This document shows, in pieces, positions 33,675 to 43,641 of a stretch of DNA of 64,000 nt (positions are counted from its first letter, which is position 1; every line of letters starts with the position of its first letter). The position numbers and the translations under genes are program-made. Under the pieces are notes generated by a model. It had not been told where the DNA came from and searched no databases. It saw only the letters and a list, made by a program, of their open reading frames with translations. Origin of the DNA: Pantoea sp. (GTDB taxonomy: Bacteria; Pseudomonadota; Gammaproteobacteria; Enterobacterales; Enterobacteriaceae); the NCBI RefSeq assembly GCF_028283705.1, contig NZ_JAPWKD010000032.1, forward strand, positions 732,035 to 796,034. The letters run 5' to 3'.

Positions 33675-34220
33675 TCAGAACGGAATGTCGTCATCAAAAT
33701 CCATCGGCGGTTCATTGTTTGCCGGTGCGCTCTGCTGCTGCGGACGCTGCTGTGCGCCGCCGCTGAACTGGTTACCGCTGCTCTGCTGCGGTTGCTGCGG
33801 CTGGCCCCAGCCGTTATTGTTGCCGCCGCCCTGGCCGCCCATCGGCGCACCACCGGTATTAGCGCCCTGCTGACGTCCACCCAACATCTGCATGGTGCCG
33901 CCAACGTTGACCACGATTTCAGTGGTGTAACGATCCTGACCACCCTGGTCCTGCCATTTACGGGTGCGCAGCTGACCTTCGATATAGACCTGCGAACCTT
34001 TACGCAGATATTCACCGGCTACTTCCGCCAGCTTGCCAAACAGCACAACGCGGTGCCATTCAGTAATCTCTTTGTTTTCACCGGTTTGCTTATCGCGCCA
34101 GCTTTCTGACGTAGCCAGTGTAATGTTGGCAACTGCACCACCATTCGGCATATAACGCACTTCCGGATCCTGACCCAGATTCCCGACAAGAATCACTTTG
34201 TTAACGCCACGACTGGCCAT
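33675..34220 (-). CDS. ssb: Ssb, single-stranded DNA-binding protein
   Basis: 181 residues (E. coli 178). N-terminal OB fold (1-112): ASRGVNKVILVGNLGQDPE, ANITLATSESWRDKQTGE, EWHRVVLFGKLAEVAGEYLRKGSQVYIEG. A Gly/Gln/Asn/Pro-rich linker (113-170) and the acidic tail MDFDDDIPF that recruits partner proteins follow. The tetramer protects ssDNA in replication, repair and recombination. It is divergent from uvrA and shares a LexA box with it, as in E. coli. Confidence 0.97.
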   Translation of the reverse strand: MASRGVNKVILVGNLGQDPEVRYMPNGGAVANITLATSESWRDKQTGENKEITEWHRVVLFGKLAEVAGEYLRKGSQVYIEGQLRTRKWQDQGGQDRYTTEIVVNVGGTMQMLGGRQQGANTGGAPMGGQGGGNNNGWGQPQQPQQSSGNQFSGGAQQRPQQQSAPANNEPPMDFDDDIPF

Positions 34221-34334
34221 GTTGCTGTCTCCCGATGAGTTAATGCGTCAATTCTAAACGATCAATTCTAACACGTCATGGCGGCTGTTCCCACTTTCGA
34301 GCGCGCTTCCATAATAGACAAAAAAAACACAAAA

Positions 34335-34354
34335 TACTGGATATTTATTCAGTC
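34335..34354. promoter_or_regulatory. LexA (SOS) box shared by uvrA and ssb
   Basis: TACTGGATATTTATTCAGTC contains CTG-N10-CAG in an AT-rich core (CTG 34337-34339, CAG 34350-34352). It lies in the 214-bp divergent region, 81 bp before uvrA and 115 bp before ssb, and probably overlaps the uvrA -35. The E. coli uvrA-ssb operator has the same place. Confidence 0.88.
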
Positions 34355-34434
34355 TATTTTTTGTGCCATAATACGCGTTTCTTCTGGCCGCCGTCGGCAA
34401 GGCGCGGCGAGTGCTTCTAATCCGGGAAAGGTGA

Positions 34435-37263
34435 ATGGATAAGATCGAAGTTCGTGGTGCCCGCACCCATAATTTGAAAAACATCAACCTGATCATCCCT
34501 CGCGACAAACTCATTGTGGTTACCGGCCTGTCAGGATCCGGTAAATCCTCTCTGGCGTTTGATACGCTGTACGCGGAAGGTCAGCGTCGCTATGTGGAGT
34601 CGCTCTCTGCCTATGCGCGCCAGTTTCTTTCTTTAATGGAGAAACCGGACGTTGACCATATTGAAGGTCTCTCGCCCGCCATCTCCATTGAGCAAAAATC
34701 CACTTCCCATAACCCGCGTTCGACGGTTGGTACCATCACGGAAATCCATGATTACCTGCGTCTGCTGTTTGCCCGCGTCGGTGAACCACGTTGCCCGGAT
34801 CATGATGTCACGCTGGCGGCACAGACTGTCAGCCAGATGGTGGATCAGGTACTGTCACAGGAAGAGGGCCGCCGCCTGATGCTGCTGGCTCCGGTGGTGA
34901 AAGATCGCAAAGGCGAACACACCAAAACGCTGGAAAACCTGGCGACCCAGGGTTACATCCGCGCCCGTATCGATGGCGAGGTTTGCGATCTCTCCGACCC
35001 GCCGAAGCTGGAACTACAGAAGAAGCACACTATCGAAGTGGTGATTGACCGCTTCCGCGTGCGTGACGATCTTGCCACCCGTCTGGCCGAATCCTTCGAA
35101 ACCGCGCTGGAGCTGAGCGGTGGCACGGCGATTGTCGCGGATATGGACGACAGCAGCGTCGAAGAACTGCTGTTCTCCGCCAACTTTGCCTGCCCGATCT
35201 GTGGCTACAGTATGCGCGAGCTGGAGCCGCGTCTGTTCTCGTTTAACAACCCGGCGGGAGCCTGCCCGACCTGCGACGGTCTCGGCGTACAACAATATTT
35301 CGATCCTGACCGCGTGGTACAAAACCCGGAACTCTCATTGGCTGGCGGCGCGATTCGCGGCTGGGATCGCCGTAATTTCTACTATTTCCAGATGCTGCGC
35401 TCGCTCGCAGAGCATCTCGATTTCGATGTCGAAGCCCCGTTTAACAGCCTGAGCGACAAAGCACAGCAGGTGATTTTGTACGGTTCCGGCAAGGAAAGCA
35501 TCGAGTTCAAATATATCAACGACCGTGGTGATACCTCAGTACGTCGCCATCCGTTTGAAGGCGTGCTGCACAATATGGAACGCCGTTATAAAGAAACGGA
35601 ATCCAACGCAGTCCGCGAGGAACTGGCGAAATTTATCAGCAACCGTGCCTGTGCCAGCTGCGAAGGTACCCGCCTGCGCCGCGAAGCACGTCACGTCTTC
35701 GTGGAAAATACCAATCTGCCGACCATCTCGGATATGAGCATCGGTCACGCGATGGATTTCTTCCGCGAACTCAAACTGAGCGGCCAGCGCGCCAAAATCG
35801 CGGAAAAAGTGCTGAAAGAAATTGGCGATCGCCTGAGCTTCCTGGTCAACGTGGGCTTGAATTATCTTTCCATGTCGCGTTCCGCCGAGACACTTTCCGG
35901 TGGTGAAGCACAGCGTATCCGCCTGGCAAGCCAGATCGGTGCAGGGCTGGTTGGCGTGATGTATGTACTGGATGAACCCTCCATTGGTCTGCATCAGCGT
36001 GATAACGAACGTCTGCTGAGCACCCTGATTCACCTGCGCGATCTCGGCAATACGGTGATTGTGGTCGAACACGATGAAGATGCGATCCGTGCCGCCGACC
36101 ATATTATTGATATCGGCCCAGGTGCCGGAGTGCACGGCGGCCAGGTGGTGGCGGAAGGTGATGTCAATGCCATCATGGCGCATGAAGACTCCCTCACCGG
36201 CCAGTACCTGAGCGGCAAACGTGAAATCGCCATACCGAAGGAGCGCGTCAAAGGTGATCCGGCCAAAGTGCTGAAGCTGACTGGCGCACGCGGCAATAAC
36301 CTGAAAGATGTGACGCTGACGGTGCCGGTTGGCTTGTTTACCTGTATCACCGGCGTCTCCGGTTCCGGTAAATCTACGCTTATCAACGATACCTTGTTCC
36401 CGATTGCTCAGCGTCAGTTAAATGGTGCCACCAGCGGCGAACCGGCTCCGTATCGCGAGATCGCCGGCCTTGAGCATTTCGACAAAGTGATCGATATCGA
36501 TCAAAGCCCGATCGGCCGAACTCCGCGTTCTAACCCGGCCACCTATACCGGCATCTTCACCCCGGTTCGTGAGTTGTTTGCCGGTGTGCCGGAAGCGCGT
36601 TCCCGTGGTTATAACCCGGGCCGTTTCAGCTTTAACGTACGCGGCGGACGCTGTGAAGCCTGCCAGGGCGATGGCGTGATCAAAGTGGAAATGCACTTCC
36701 TGCCGGACATTTATGTCCCCTGCGATCAGTGCAAAGGCAAACGCTATAACCGCGAAACGCTGGAAATTAAGTACAAAGGCAAAAGCATCCACGAAGTACT
36801 GGAGATGACCATTGAAGAAGCGCGTGACTTCTTTGATGCCGTGCCTGCGCTGGCGCGTAAGCTGCAAACGCTGATGGATGTGGGTCTGTCCTATATCCGC
36901 CTCGGTCAGTCTGCCACTACGCTGTCCGGTGGTGAGGCGCAGCGCGTTAAACTGGCGCGCGAGCTGTCGAAACGCGGTACGGGCCAGACGCTTTATATCC
37001 TCGATGAGCCGACCACCGGTCTGCACTTCGCCGATATCCAGCAACTGCTGGAAGTGCTGCATCAGCTGCGCGACCAAGGCAACACCATCGTGGTGATTGA
37101 GCACAACCTTGACGTGATTAAAACCGCGGACTGGATTGTCGATCTCGGCCCTGAAGGTGGCAGCGGCGGCGGTGAAATCCTGGTAGCAGGGACACCGGAA
37201 ACCGTGGCGCAGTGTGAAAAATCCCACACGGCACGCTTCCTTAAACCGATGTTAACTAAATAA
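34435..37263 (+). CDS. uvrA: UvrA, excinuclease ABC damage-recognition ATPase
   Basis: 942 residues (E. coli 940). Two ABC ATPase modules: Walker A GLSGSGKSSLAF (about 31) with signature LSGGEAQRIRLASQIG, and Walker A GVSGSGKSTLIN (about 640) with TLSGGEAQRVKLAREL. Zinc motifs CPICGYSMRE...CPTCDGLG (about 253-283) and CEACQGDGV...CDQCKGKRYN (about 740-766) are complete. The dimer loads UvrB on bulky DNA lesions. SOS-induced through the LexA box. An intrinsic terminator follows. Confidence 0.97.
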   Translation: MDKIEVRGARTHNLKNINLIIPRDKLIVVTGLSGSGKSSLAFDTLYAEGQRRYVESLSAYARQFLSLMEKPDVDHIEGLSPAISIEQKSTSHNPRSTVGTITEIHDYLRLLFARVGEPRCPDHDVTLAAQTVSQMVDQVLSQEEGRRLMLLAPVVKDRKGEHTKTLENLATQGYIRARIDGEVCDLSDPPKLELQKKHTIEVVIDRFRVRDDLATRLAESFETALELSGGTAIVADMDDSSVEELLFSANFACPICGYSMRELEPRLFSFNNPAGACPTCDGLGVQQYFDPDRVVQNPELSLAGGAIRGWDRRNFYYFQMLRSLAEHLDFDVEAPFNSLSDKAQQVILYGSGKESIEFKYINDRGDTSVRRHPFEGVLHNMERRYKETESNAVREELAKFISNRACASCEGTRLRREARHVFVENTNLPTISDMSIGHAMDFFRELKLSGQRAKIAEKVLKEIGDRLSFLVNVGLNYLSMSRSAETLSGGEAQRIRLASQIGAGLVGVMYVLDEPSIGLHQRDNERLLSTLIHLRDLGNTVIVVEHDEDAIRAADHIIDIGPGAGVHGGQVVAEGDVNAIMAHEDSLTGQYLSGKREIAIPKERVKGDPAKVLKLTGARGNNLKDVTLTVPVGLFTCITGVSGSGKSTLINDTLFPIAQRQLNGATSGEPAPYREIAGLEHFDKVIDIDQSPIGRTPRSNPATYTGIFTPVRELFAGVPEARSRGYNPGRFSFNVRGGRCEACQGDGVIKVEMHFLPDIYVPCDQCKGKRYNRETLEIKYKGKSIHEVLEMTIEEARDFFDAVPALARKLQTLMDVGLSYIRLGQSATTLSGGEAQRVKLARELSKRGTGQTLYILDEPTTGLHFADIQQLLEVLHQLRDQGNTIVVIEHNLDVIKTADWIVDLGPEGGSGGGEILVAGTPETVAQCEKSHTARFLKPMLTK

Positions 37264-37273
37264 TTCCCTTCCC

Positions 37274-37301
37274 AGGCCCGCGATTGCGGGCCTGATTTTT
37301 T
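37274..37301 (+). terminator. Terminator of uvrA
   Basis: AGGCCCGC / GCGGGCCT with loop GATT, followed by GATTTTTTC, 11 bp after the stop. Confidence 0.93.
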
Positions 37302-37487
37302 CTGCCGGATTCCGCAGCGAAATGCAGAAACAGGCAAGAATCAGACAACTTCAGGCATATACGCTTTCCACCTGGCTGACTATCCTTACACAGTTCCTTT
37401 TTGGCACGCTTAACGTGCCTTTATCCCGCCCGCTTCGGTTGACGGGATCCCGCAAAAAACTCTCGACACATCGTAACTGGAGACACC

Positions 37488-38552
37488 ATGAATATTACGC
37501 ATGCCTATGCCGCACAGGACGCGAAATCCAAACTCGCCCCGTTCGACTATAAGCCGCGCGAACTGCGCGCTCATGATGTGCAGCTTGAAGTGTTGTACTG
37601 CGGCGTCTGCCACTCTGACCTTCATACCGCGCGTAATGAATGGAAAAACACCATTTTCCCGGTGGTGCCGGGCCATGAAATCGTTGGTCGCGTCACTGCG
37701 GTTGGCGCACACACCCACAAATACAAAGTGGGTGACTTGGTAGGTGTAGGTTGTCTGGTTGACTCCTGCCGCAGCTGTCCGAGCTGCCAGGAAGGACTGG
37801 AGCAATATTGCGAAAATGGATTTGTCGGCACCTATAACGGTGAAGATCGCGAAACCAAAGCCATCACCTACGGCGGCTACTCCACCAGCATGGTCGTGGA
37901 TGAAAACTTTGTGCTGCGCGTACCGGAAAACCTCGATCTGGCCGGTGTCGCACCGCTGCTGTGTGCCGGCATCACCACTTACTCGCCGCTGCGCCACTGG
38001 AACGTCGGTCCGGGTAAAAAAGTGGGGATTGTCGGCCTGGGTGGCCTGGGCCATATGGGTGTGAAACTGGCACATGCGATGGGTGCGCATGTGGTGCTGT
38101 TTACCACTTCACCGTCAAAAATCGAAGATGGTAAACGTCTGGGCGCTGACGAAGTGGTGATTTCGAAAGATGCCGATCAGATGGCACAGCACCTCAACAG
38201 CTTTGACTTCATCCTCAACACCGTGGCAGCACAGCACGATCTCAACCCGTTTATTGCCCTGCTGAAACGCGATGGCAATATGACACTGGTGGGTGCACCG
38301 GAACATGATCACCCGGCACCACAGGTGTTTAACCTGATCTTCAAGCGTCGCAGCATCGCTGGCTCGCTGATTGGTGGCATTGCGGAAACCCAGGAAATGC
38401 TGGATTTCTGTGGCAAGCACGGTATCACTTCCGATATCGAACTGATCGCCATGAACCAAATCAACGAAGCCTACGAGCGTATGCTGAAAAGCGACGTGAA
38501 GTACCGCTTTGTAATTGATATCAACACCCTGCGTGAGGAAGCTGCAGCTTAA
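37488..38552 (+). CDS. Zinc-dependent alcohol/aldehyde dehydrogenase, YahK-like (CAD family)
   Basis: 354 residues. Catalytic zinc ligands in YCGVCHSDLH and GHEIVGRV; structural zinc cysteines in CRSCPSCQEGLEQYC; Rossmann motif VGLGGLGHMGVKLAHAMG (about 185-203). The overall pattern, including LLCAGITTYSPLRHW, LNTVAAQHDLN and the end SDVKYRFVIDINTL, follows E. coli YahK (349 residues), an NADPH-dependent aldehyde reductase. Expected to reduce aldehydes to alcohols in the cytoplasm. Between uvrA and yjbR this gene is not found in E. coli. Its stop shares TTAA with the convergent yjbR stop. Substrate range cannot be read from the sequence. Confidence 0.9.
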   Translation: MNITHAYAAQDAKSKLAPFDYKPRELRAHDVQLEVLYCGVCHSDLHTARNEWKNTIFPVVPGHEIVGRVTAVGAHTHKYKVGDLVGVGCLVDSCRSCPSCQEGLEQYCENGFVGTYNGEDRETKAITYGGYSTSMVVDENFVLRVPENLDLAGVAPLLCAGITTYSPLRHWNVGPGKKVGIVGLGGLGHMGVKLAHAMGAHVVLFTTSPSKIEDGKRLGADEVVISKDADQMAQHLNSFDFILNTVAAQHDLNPFIALLKRDGNMTLVGAPEHDHPAPQVFNLIFKRRSIAGSLIGGIAETQEMLDFCGKHGITSDIELIAMNQINEAYERMLKSDVKYRFVIDINTLREEAAA

Positions 38553-38899
38553 TCCTCGTTATGGCTGACGCCCGCCGCGCGCGTGGCGTCAGCCTGTTGC
38601 CAGGAAGCATCCACCAGATAGTAAATCTGCGAATCCTTCAGTGAACCATCCAGCCACAGGGTACTCCAGTGGGTTTTATTGAGATGCTCACTTGGGAACA
38701 CATCGCTATGCTCCTCGCGAAGTAACTCTGCCAGCGCAGGCGTGGCTTTCAGCGATACCGCTGGACGCCCCTTAACGTCATGCACCATGGCAAACAAAAT
38801 ACCCTCACTTTTAATCTGCGTGGCTTTCCAGTCACTGTGTACGCTCTGTTCCGCGCCCGGCTTGCTCATGCAATACGTCAGTAAATCCGAAGTGTTCAT
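38549..38899 (-). CDS. yjbR: YjbR, MmcQ/YjbR-family DNA-binding-fold protein
   Basis: 116 residues (E. coli 118). The family pattern is clear: TYCMSKPGAEQSVHSDWKAT at the start, FAMVHDVKGRPAVSLKATP, EHLNKTHWSTLWLDGSLKD and YYLVDASW. The double-wing fold resembles a DNA-binding domain, but no function is proven. The start overlaps the yjbQ stop (ATGA), so yjbQ-yjbR form an operon as in E. coli. Confidence 0.93.
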   Translation of the reverse strand: MNTSDLLTYCMSKPGAEQSVHSDWKATQIKSEGILFAMVHDVKGRPAVSLKATPALAELLREEHSDVFPSEHLNKTHWSTLWLDGSLKDSQIYYLVDASWQQADATRAAGVSHNED

Positions 38900-39318
38900 G
38901 ATGACTCCCCTTGTAAGGTGGCGACTATGCGCCTCGATCCGCCGTGTACCCGATGTTCACCGAGATAAATCCCCTGCCAGGTACCCAATACCAGCCGTCC
39001 CCGGCTGACCGGAAGTAACAAGGATACGCCGAGTAACGATGACTTAATGTGCGCAGGCATATCATCTGCACCTTCATAATCATGCTGATACGGGGCATTT
39101 TCCGGCACATGGCGCAGGAAATGTTGTTCCATATCGCTACGTACCGTGGGGTCGCAATTTTCATTGAGTGTCAGCGAGGCTGAAGTGTGTTGTAGCAACA
39201 AATGCAGCTGGCCGATACGCACATCTGATAGCGCACGAATTTGCCCGACGACCTCGTCAGTGATCAGGTGAAAACCACGGGGTTTAGCGCTAAGCGTTAA
39301 GGTTTGCTGGTGCCACAT
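38896..39318 (-). CDS. yjbQ: YjbQ, UPF0047-family protein
   Basis: 140 residues from the ATG at 39318 (E. coli 138). Conserved HTSASLTLNENCDPTVRSDME, HDYEGADDMPAHIKSSLLG and LGTWQGIYLGEHRVHGGSRRI hold the His, Glu and Asp residues that cluster in the family's putative active site. Homologues show weak thiamine-phosphate-synthase-like activity; the true role is unknown. First gene of yjbQ-yjbR. In E. coli aphA separates yjbQ from tyrB; here the intervening 137 bp hold no aphA. Confidence 0.93.
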   Translation of the reverse strand: MWHQQTLTLSAKPRGFHLITDEVVGQIRALSDVRIGQLHLLLQHTSASLTLNENCDPTVRSDMEQHFLRHVPENAPYQHDYEGADDMPAHIKSSLLGVSLLLPVSRGRLVLGTWQGIYLGEHRVHGGSRRIVATLQGESS

Positions 39319-39455
39319 ACTGGAATCCTGAATTAAACACACCGTTTAAGTGTGCAGCATGTCGGCAAAAGGTAAAGGAAAAAGCGGACTGGAAATGTGC
39401 GAAAAAAACCGCCAGCCCGAAGGCATGGCGGTTCAGATTCGGCCAGAGACAGGCG

Positions 39456-40649
39456 TTACATCACGGCAGCAAAGGCTTCTGCGACCTGATGGACGTTGCG
39501 GCTGTTCAGACCCGCCACACACATACGACCGCTGGCAATCAGGTACACGCCGAATTCGTCGCGCAGGCGATCAACCTGCTGTGCACTGAGGCCGGTGTAG
39601 CTGAACATACCGCGTTGCTTCAGCAGATAATCGAAGTTTTGGCCCGGCAGTTTCTCACGCAGAACCGCGACTAACGCCTGACGCATTTCGATAATGCGCA
39701 CACGCATCGCTTCAACTTCCGCCAGCCAGTTTTTCAGCAGCGCTTCATCATTCAGTACGCAGGAAACCACCTGCGCACCAAAGTTAGGCGGGCTGGAGTA
39801 GTTGCGACGCACGGTCGCTTTCAGCTGCCCCAGCACACGGCCCGCTTCTTCTGCGCTATCACAAACAATAGAGAGTCCGCCGACGCGTTCACCATACAGT
39901 GAGAAGATTTTCGAGAAGGAGTTGCTGACCAGCGCCGGCAGACCTGCTGCGGCAACCGCGCGAATCGCATAGGCATCTTCGTTCATGCCTGCGCCAAAGC
40001 CCTGATAAGCGATATCGAGGAAAGGAATCAGTTCCTGCGCCTTCAGCACCTCAACGGTTTGATCCCACTGTGCATCAGTGAGGTCGGCACCGGTCGGGTT
40101 GTGGCAGCACGGATGCAGCAGCACAATGCTTTGCTTCGGCAGGGTTTTCAGCGCTGCGATAAAGGCATCAAATTTCACGCCGTTGGTTTCTGCGTCATAC
40201 CAGGGATAAGTATTCACCTCGAAACCCGCGCCGTTAAAGATAGCGATATGGTTTTCCCACGTTGGATCGCTGACCCAAACATTTGAATTCGGGAAGTAAC
40301 GCTTCAGGAAGTCCGCACCCACTTTCAGCGCACCTGAACCACCCAGCGTCTGAATGGATGCAATGCGACCGGCTTTCAGCATCGGGTGCTCATTGCCAAA
40401 CAGCAGCGGGGCAATCGCGTTACGATAAGGACCGAAACCTTCCATTGGCAGGTAGAGCGAAGCCTGATGCGGTGCCGCCTGCAGGCGTTCTTCCGCTGCG
40501 GCGACGGCCTGCAACTGAGGAATGATGCCCTGCTCGTTGTAATAGAGGCCGATGCTCAGATTCACTTTGTTGTCACGCGGATCCTGTTTGAAGGTTTCCA
40601 TCAACGACAGAATCGGATCGCCGGCATAGGCATCAACATTTTGAAACAC
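39456..40649 (-). CDS. tyrB: TyrB, aromatic-amino-acid aminotransferase
   Basis: 397 residues if started at the GTG at 40649, which gives the exact E. coli length and VFQNVDAYAGDP; GGAG lies nine bases before it. An ATG five codons upstream would overlap that site. Class I PLP enzyme: the Schiff-base Lys lies in NSFSKIFSLYGERVGG, with SDPTWENH, HPCCHNPTGADLT and the phosphate-binding Arg in RRNYSSPP. It makes tyrosine, phenylalanine and leucine from their keto acids with glutamate. I found no clear TyrR box in the 48 bp upstream. Confidence 0.95.
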   Translation of the reverse strand: MFQNVDAYAGDPILSLMETFKQDPRDNKVNLSIGLYYNEQGIIPQLQAVAAAEERLQAAPHQASLYLPMEGFGPYRNAIAPLLFGNEHPMLKAGRIASIQTLGGSGALKVGADFLKRYFPNSNVWVSDPTWENHIAIFNGAGFEVNTYPWYDAETNGVKFDAFIAALKTLPKQSIVLLHPCCHNPTGADLTDAQWDQTVEVLKAQELIPFLDIAYQGFGAGMNEDAYAIRAVAAAGLPALVSNSFSKIFSLYGERVGGLSIVCDSAEEAGRVLGQLKATVRRNYSSPPNFGAQVVSCVLNDEALLKNWLAEVEAMRVRIIEMRQALVAVLREKLPGQNFDYLLKQRGMFSYTGLSAQQVDRLRDEFGVYLIASGRMCVAGLNSRNVHQVAEAFAAVM

Positions 40650-40697
40650 GGTGCAGATCTCCATGATTGGTCATAAAAGTCAGGTAACGATGCATCA

Positions 40698-41312
40698 TCA
40701 AACCATATAGCGGCCGGGGCGGTGATTCATGGCGATGATCAGATTGAGGACCACCGCGCCCGCTATCGAGGCAAGCAACATAGGTACAGAGACCACAAAT
40801 AACGACGCCAGCACCACACAGGTGTCAACCGCCATTTGCAGTTTTCCGGCGCGCAGACCAATGCGGTCCTGCAGCCAGAGCGCCAGAATATTGACGCCAC
40901 CAAGGCTGGCCTTGTGACGAAACAACACTATAAACCCAATTCCCATCACCACGTTACCGAACAATGTCGCATAAAACGGATTTAGCGCAGAAAAATGGAT
41001 GAACAGCGGATGCAGATGGGTAAAGAGTGACACCAGCGCCACGGCACAGAAGGTTTTCAGGGTAAATTCCCAGCCCATACGGCGCACTGCCAGCCAGTAA
41101 AACGGCAGGTTAATCAGGAAAAACGCGCTGCCAAACGAAAGCGGCGTCAGATAGCTAATTAAGAAAGCTATCCCGGCAGAGCTGCCGGTGAGCGCACCGG
41201 CCTGCTTCAGCATAATGACACCAAAGGAGACCATCAGCGTACCCAGCACAATCGCCAGAGCATCTTCAATGCGGGAATGGGGGATTTTGGTAGGTTGAAC
41301 AACGTTATCCAT
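40698..41312 (-). CDS. YitT/YczE-family membrane protein
   Basis: 204 residues, five or six hydrophobic helices. LGTLMVSFGVIMLKQAGALTGSSAGIAFLISY and SALNPFYATLFGNVVMGIGFIVLFRHKASLGGVNILALW are the two inverted half-domains of the YitT family. Function unknown for the family. It lies downstream of a Lrp/AsnC regulator on the same strand, separated by a 228-bp leader with long inverted repeats and an intrinsic terminator. This place, between dnaB and tyrB, is normally held by alr. Confidence 0.85.
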   Translation of the reverse strand: MDNVVQPTKIPHSRIEDALAIVLGTLMVSFGVIMLKQAGALTGSSAGIAFLISYLTPLSFGSAFFLINLPFYWLAVRRMGWEFTLKTFCAVALVSLFTHLHPLFIHFSALNPFYATLFGNVVMGIGFIVLFRHKASLGGVNILALWLQDRIGLRAGKLQMAVDTCVVLASLFVVSVPMLLASIAGAVVLNLIIAMNHRPGRYMV

Positions 41313-41325
41313 GGATTTTTCTCAT

Positions 41326-41527
41326 TGCAATTGATGCGGTTCAAATGCAAAAAACGCACCACATCGGCGACGTCTGCTCGTCGCCGATGGGTGCCAGTGA
41401 TTATCCAATTGATAACTAAGGCGCTTTATTGCAGGTTTTTGTGCACTGACGAATGACTAATCCATAAACCCATGCACAAATCTGTTATCTGGTGCGCGTT
41501 TTTTGCATTTGAATGGCATTAACTGCA
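41326..41527. repeat. Long inverted repeat upstream of yitT
   Basis: Left arm 41326-41361 and right arm 41490-41527 are inverted copies, 32 of 36 positions identical plus a 2-base insertion. The core TTCAAATGCAAAAAACGC is exact in both. Each arm also contains spaced TGCA and ATGC units. Between the arms lie a terminator and the palindrome TTATCCAATTGATAA (41401-41415). Confidence 0.8.
41349..41394 (-). terminator. Intrinsic terminator in the yitT leader
   Basis: On the minus strand: outer GGTGC/GCACC and an inner perfect 11-bp stem (41362-41372 with 41379-41389), then GTTTTTTGC. It ends 36 bp before the yitT start, so it would end lrp transcripts or attenuate yitT. The U-tract lies within the left arm of the inverted repeat. 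Confidence 0.8.
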
Positions 41528-41540
41528 CCAGACTAGCACA

Positions 41541-42032
41541 TCACGCACTTTTTTGGCGCGTTTTGTGCTCGGGAATTATCATCAAACCGTTCTCTTTTAA
41601 ACGGCTTAATACCACCGACGTTTTCACATGGGCCACGCTTTGATGACCCGACACCAGCTGGCTGATTAACGCACTCAATGAAGCCAGGTCAGACACGGCA
41701 ACTTTCAGCAGATAATCGGCGTCGCCAGTGGTTTTAAACGCATCGACGATGGCGGTTTCCTGCTCCACCATCCGGTGAAAACTTTCTTCGTAATCGGGGG
41801 TGTGATTAATCAGCCGCACTTCAATCAAACCCACCATGCCGAGGCCGATAGCATCGGGCGACAACCGGGCGTGATAGCCGAGAATCAGGTTTGCCTGTTC
41901 CAGATTGATGCGGCGGCGTGAACATTGGGACGCCGAAAGGCCCACCAAATCACTGAGTTCCTGGTTCGTGAGGCGGCCATTAGATTGTAATAATGTCAGT
42001 ATCTTAAGGTCGTAATCGTCTACCTGAGTCAT
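41541..42032 (-). CDS. Lrp/AsnC-family transcriptional regulator
   Basis: 163 residues. N-terminal winged helix (1-60: DDYDLKILTLLQSNGRLTNQELSDLVGLSASQCSRR) and C-terminal RAM effector domain (about 70-150: VGLIEVRLI, TTGDADYLLKVAVSDLASL). Proteins of this family bind amino acids and control their transport or catabolism. It lies upstream of a YitT-family gene and downstream of dnaB on the same strand. The 12-mer CATGCACAAATC occurs both before this gene (42125-42136) and in the yitT leader (41471-41482), suggesting self-control and control of yitT. Confidence 0.88.
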   Translation of the reverse strand: MTQVDDYDLKILTLLQSNGRLTNQELSDLVGLSASQCSRRRINLEQANLILGYHARLSPDAIGLGMVGLIEVRLINHTPDYEESFHRMVEQETAIVDAFKTTGDADYLLKVAVSDLASLSALISQLVSGHQSVAHVKTSVVLSRLKENGLMIIPEHKTRQKSA

Positions 42033-42121
42033 TCTGCTTCCACAGCGTAATAGGGTGCGCTTTGCTACAGATAACCTGATTAAAGACGGGGTTGTCCAAC
42101 ACTATTTTGTGATGACGTGAA

Positions 42122-42146
42122 ATGCATGCACAAATCGTGCATGCAT
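42122..42146. promoter_or_regulatory. Palindrome upstream of the Lrp-type gene
   Basis: ATGCATGCAC and GTGCATGCAT are perfect inverted arms around five bases. It lies between the dnaB stop and the Lrp-type start, 90-114 bp before the latter. It has no T-tract, so an operator is more likely than a terminator. It contains CATGCACAAATC, repeated at 41471-41482. Confidence 0.6.
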
Positions 42147-42160
42147 AGGGGGAAAGAGGA

Positions 42161-43567
<1,407 letters not shown>

Positions 43568-43641
43568 AGTGAATGCATTACCGATCTTAAGTAGTGACGC
43601 GCAAGTATAACGTCACAGGCTGAACAATCACAGGAGTCAGA

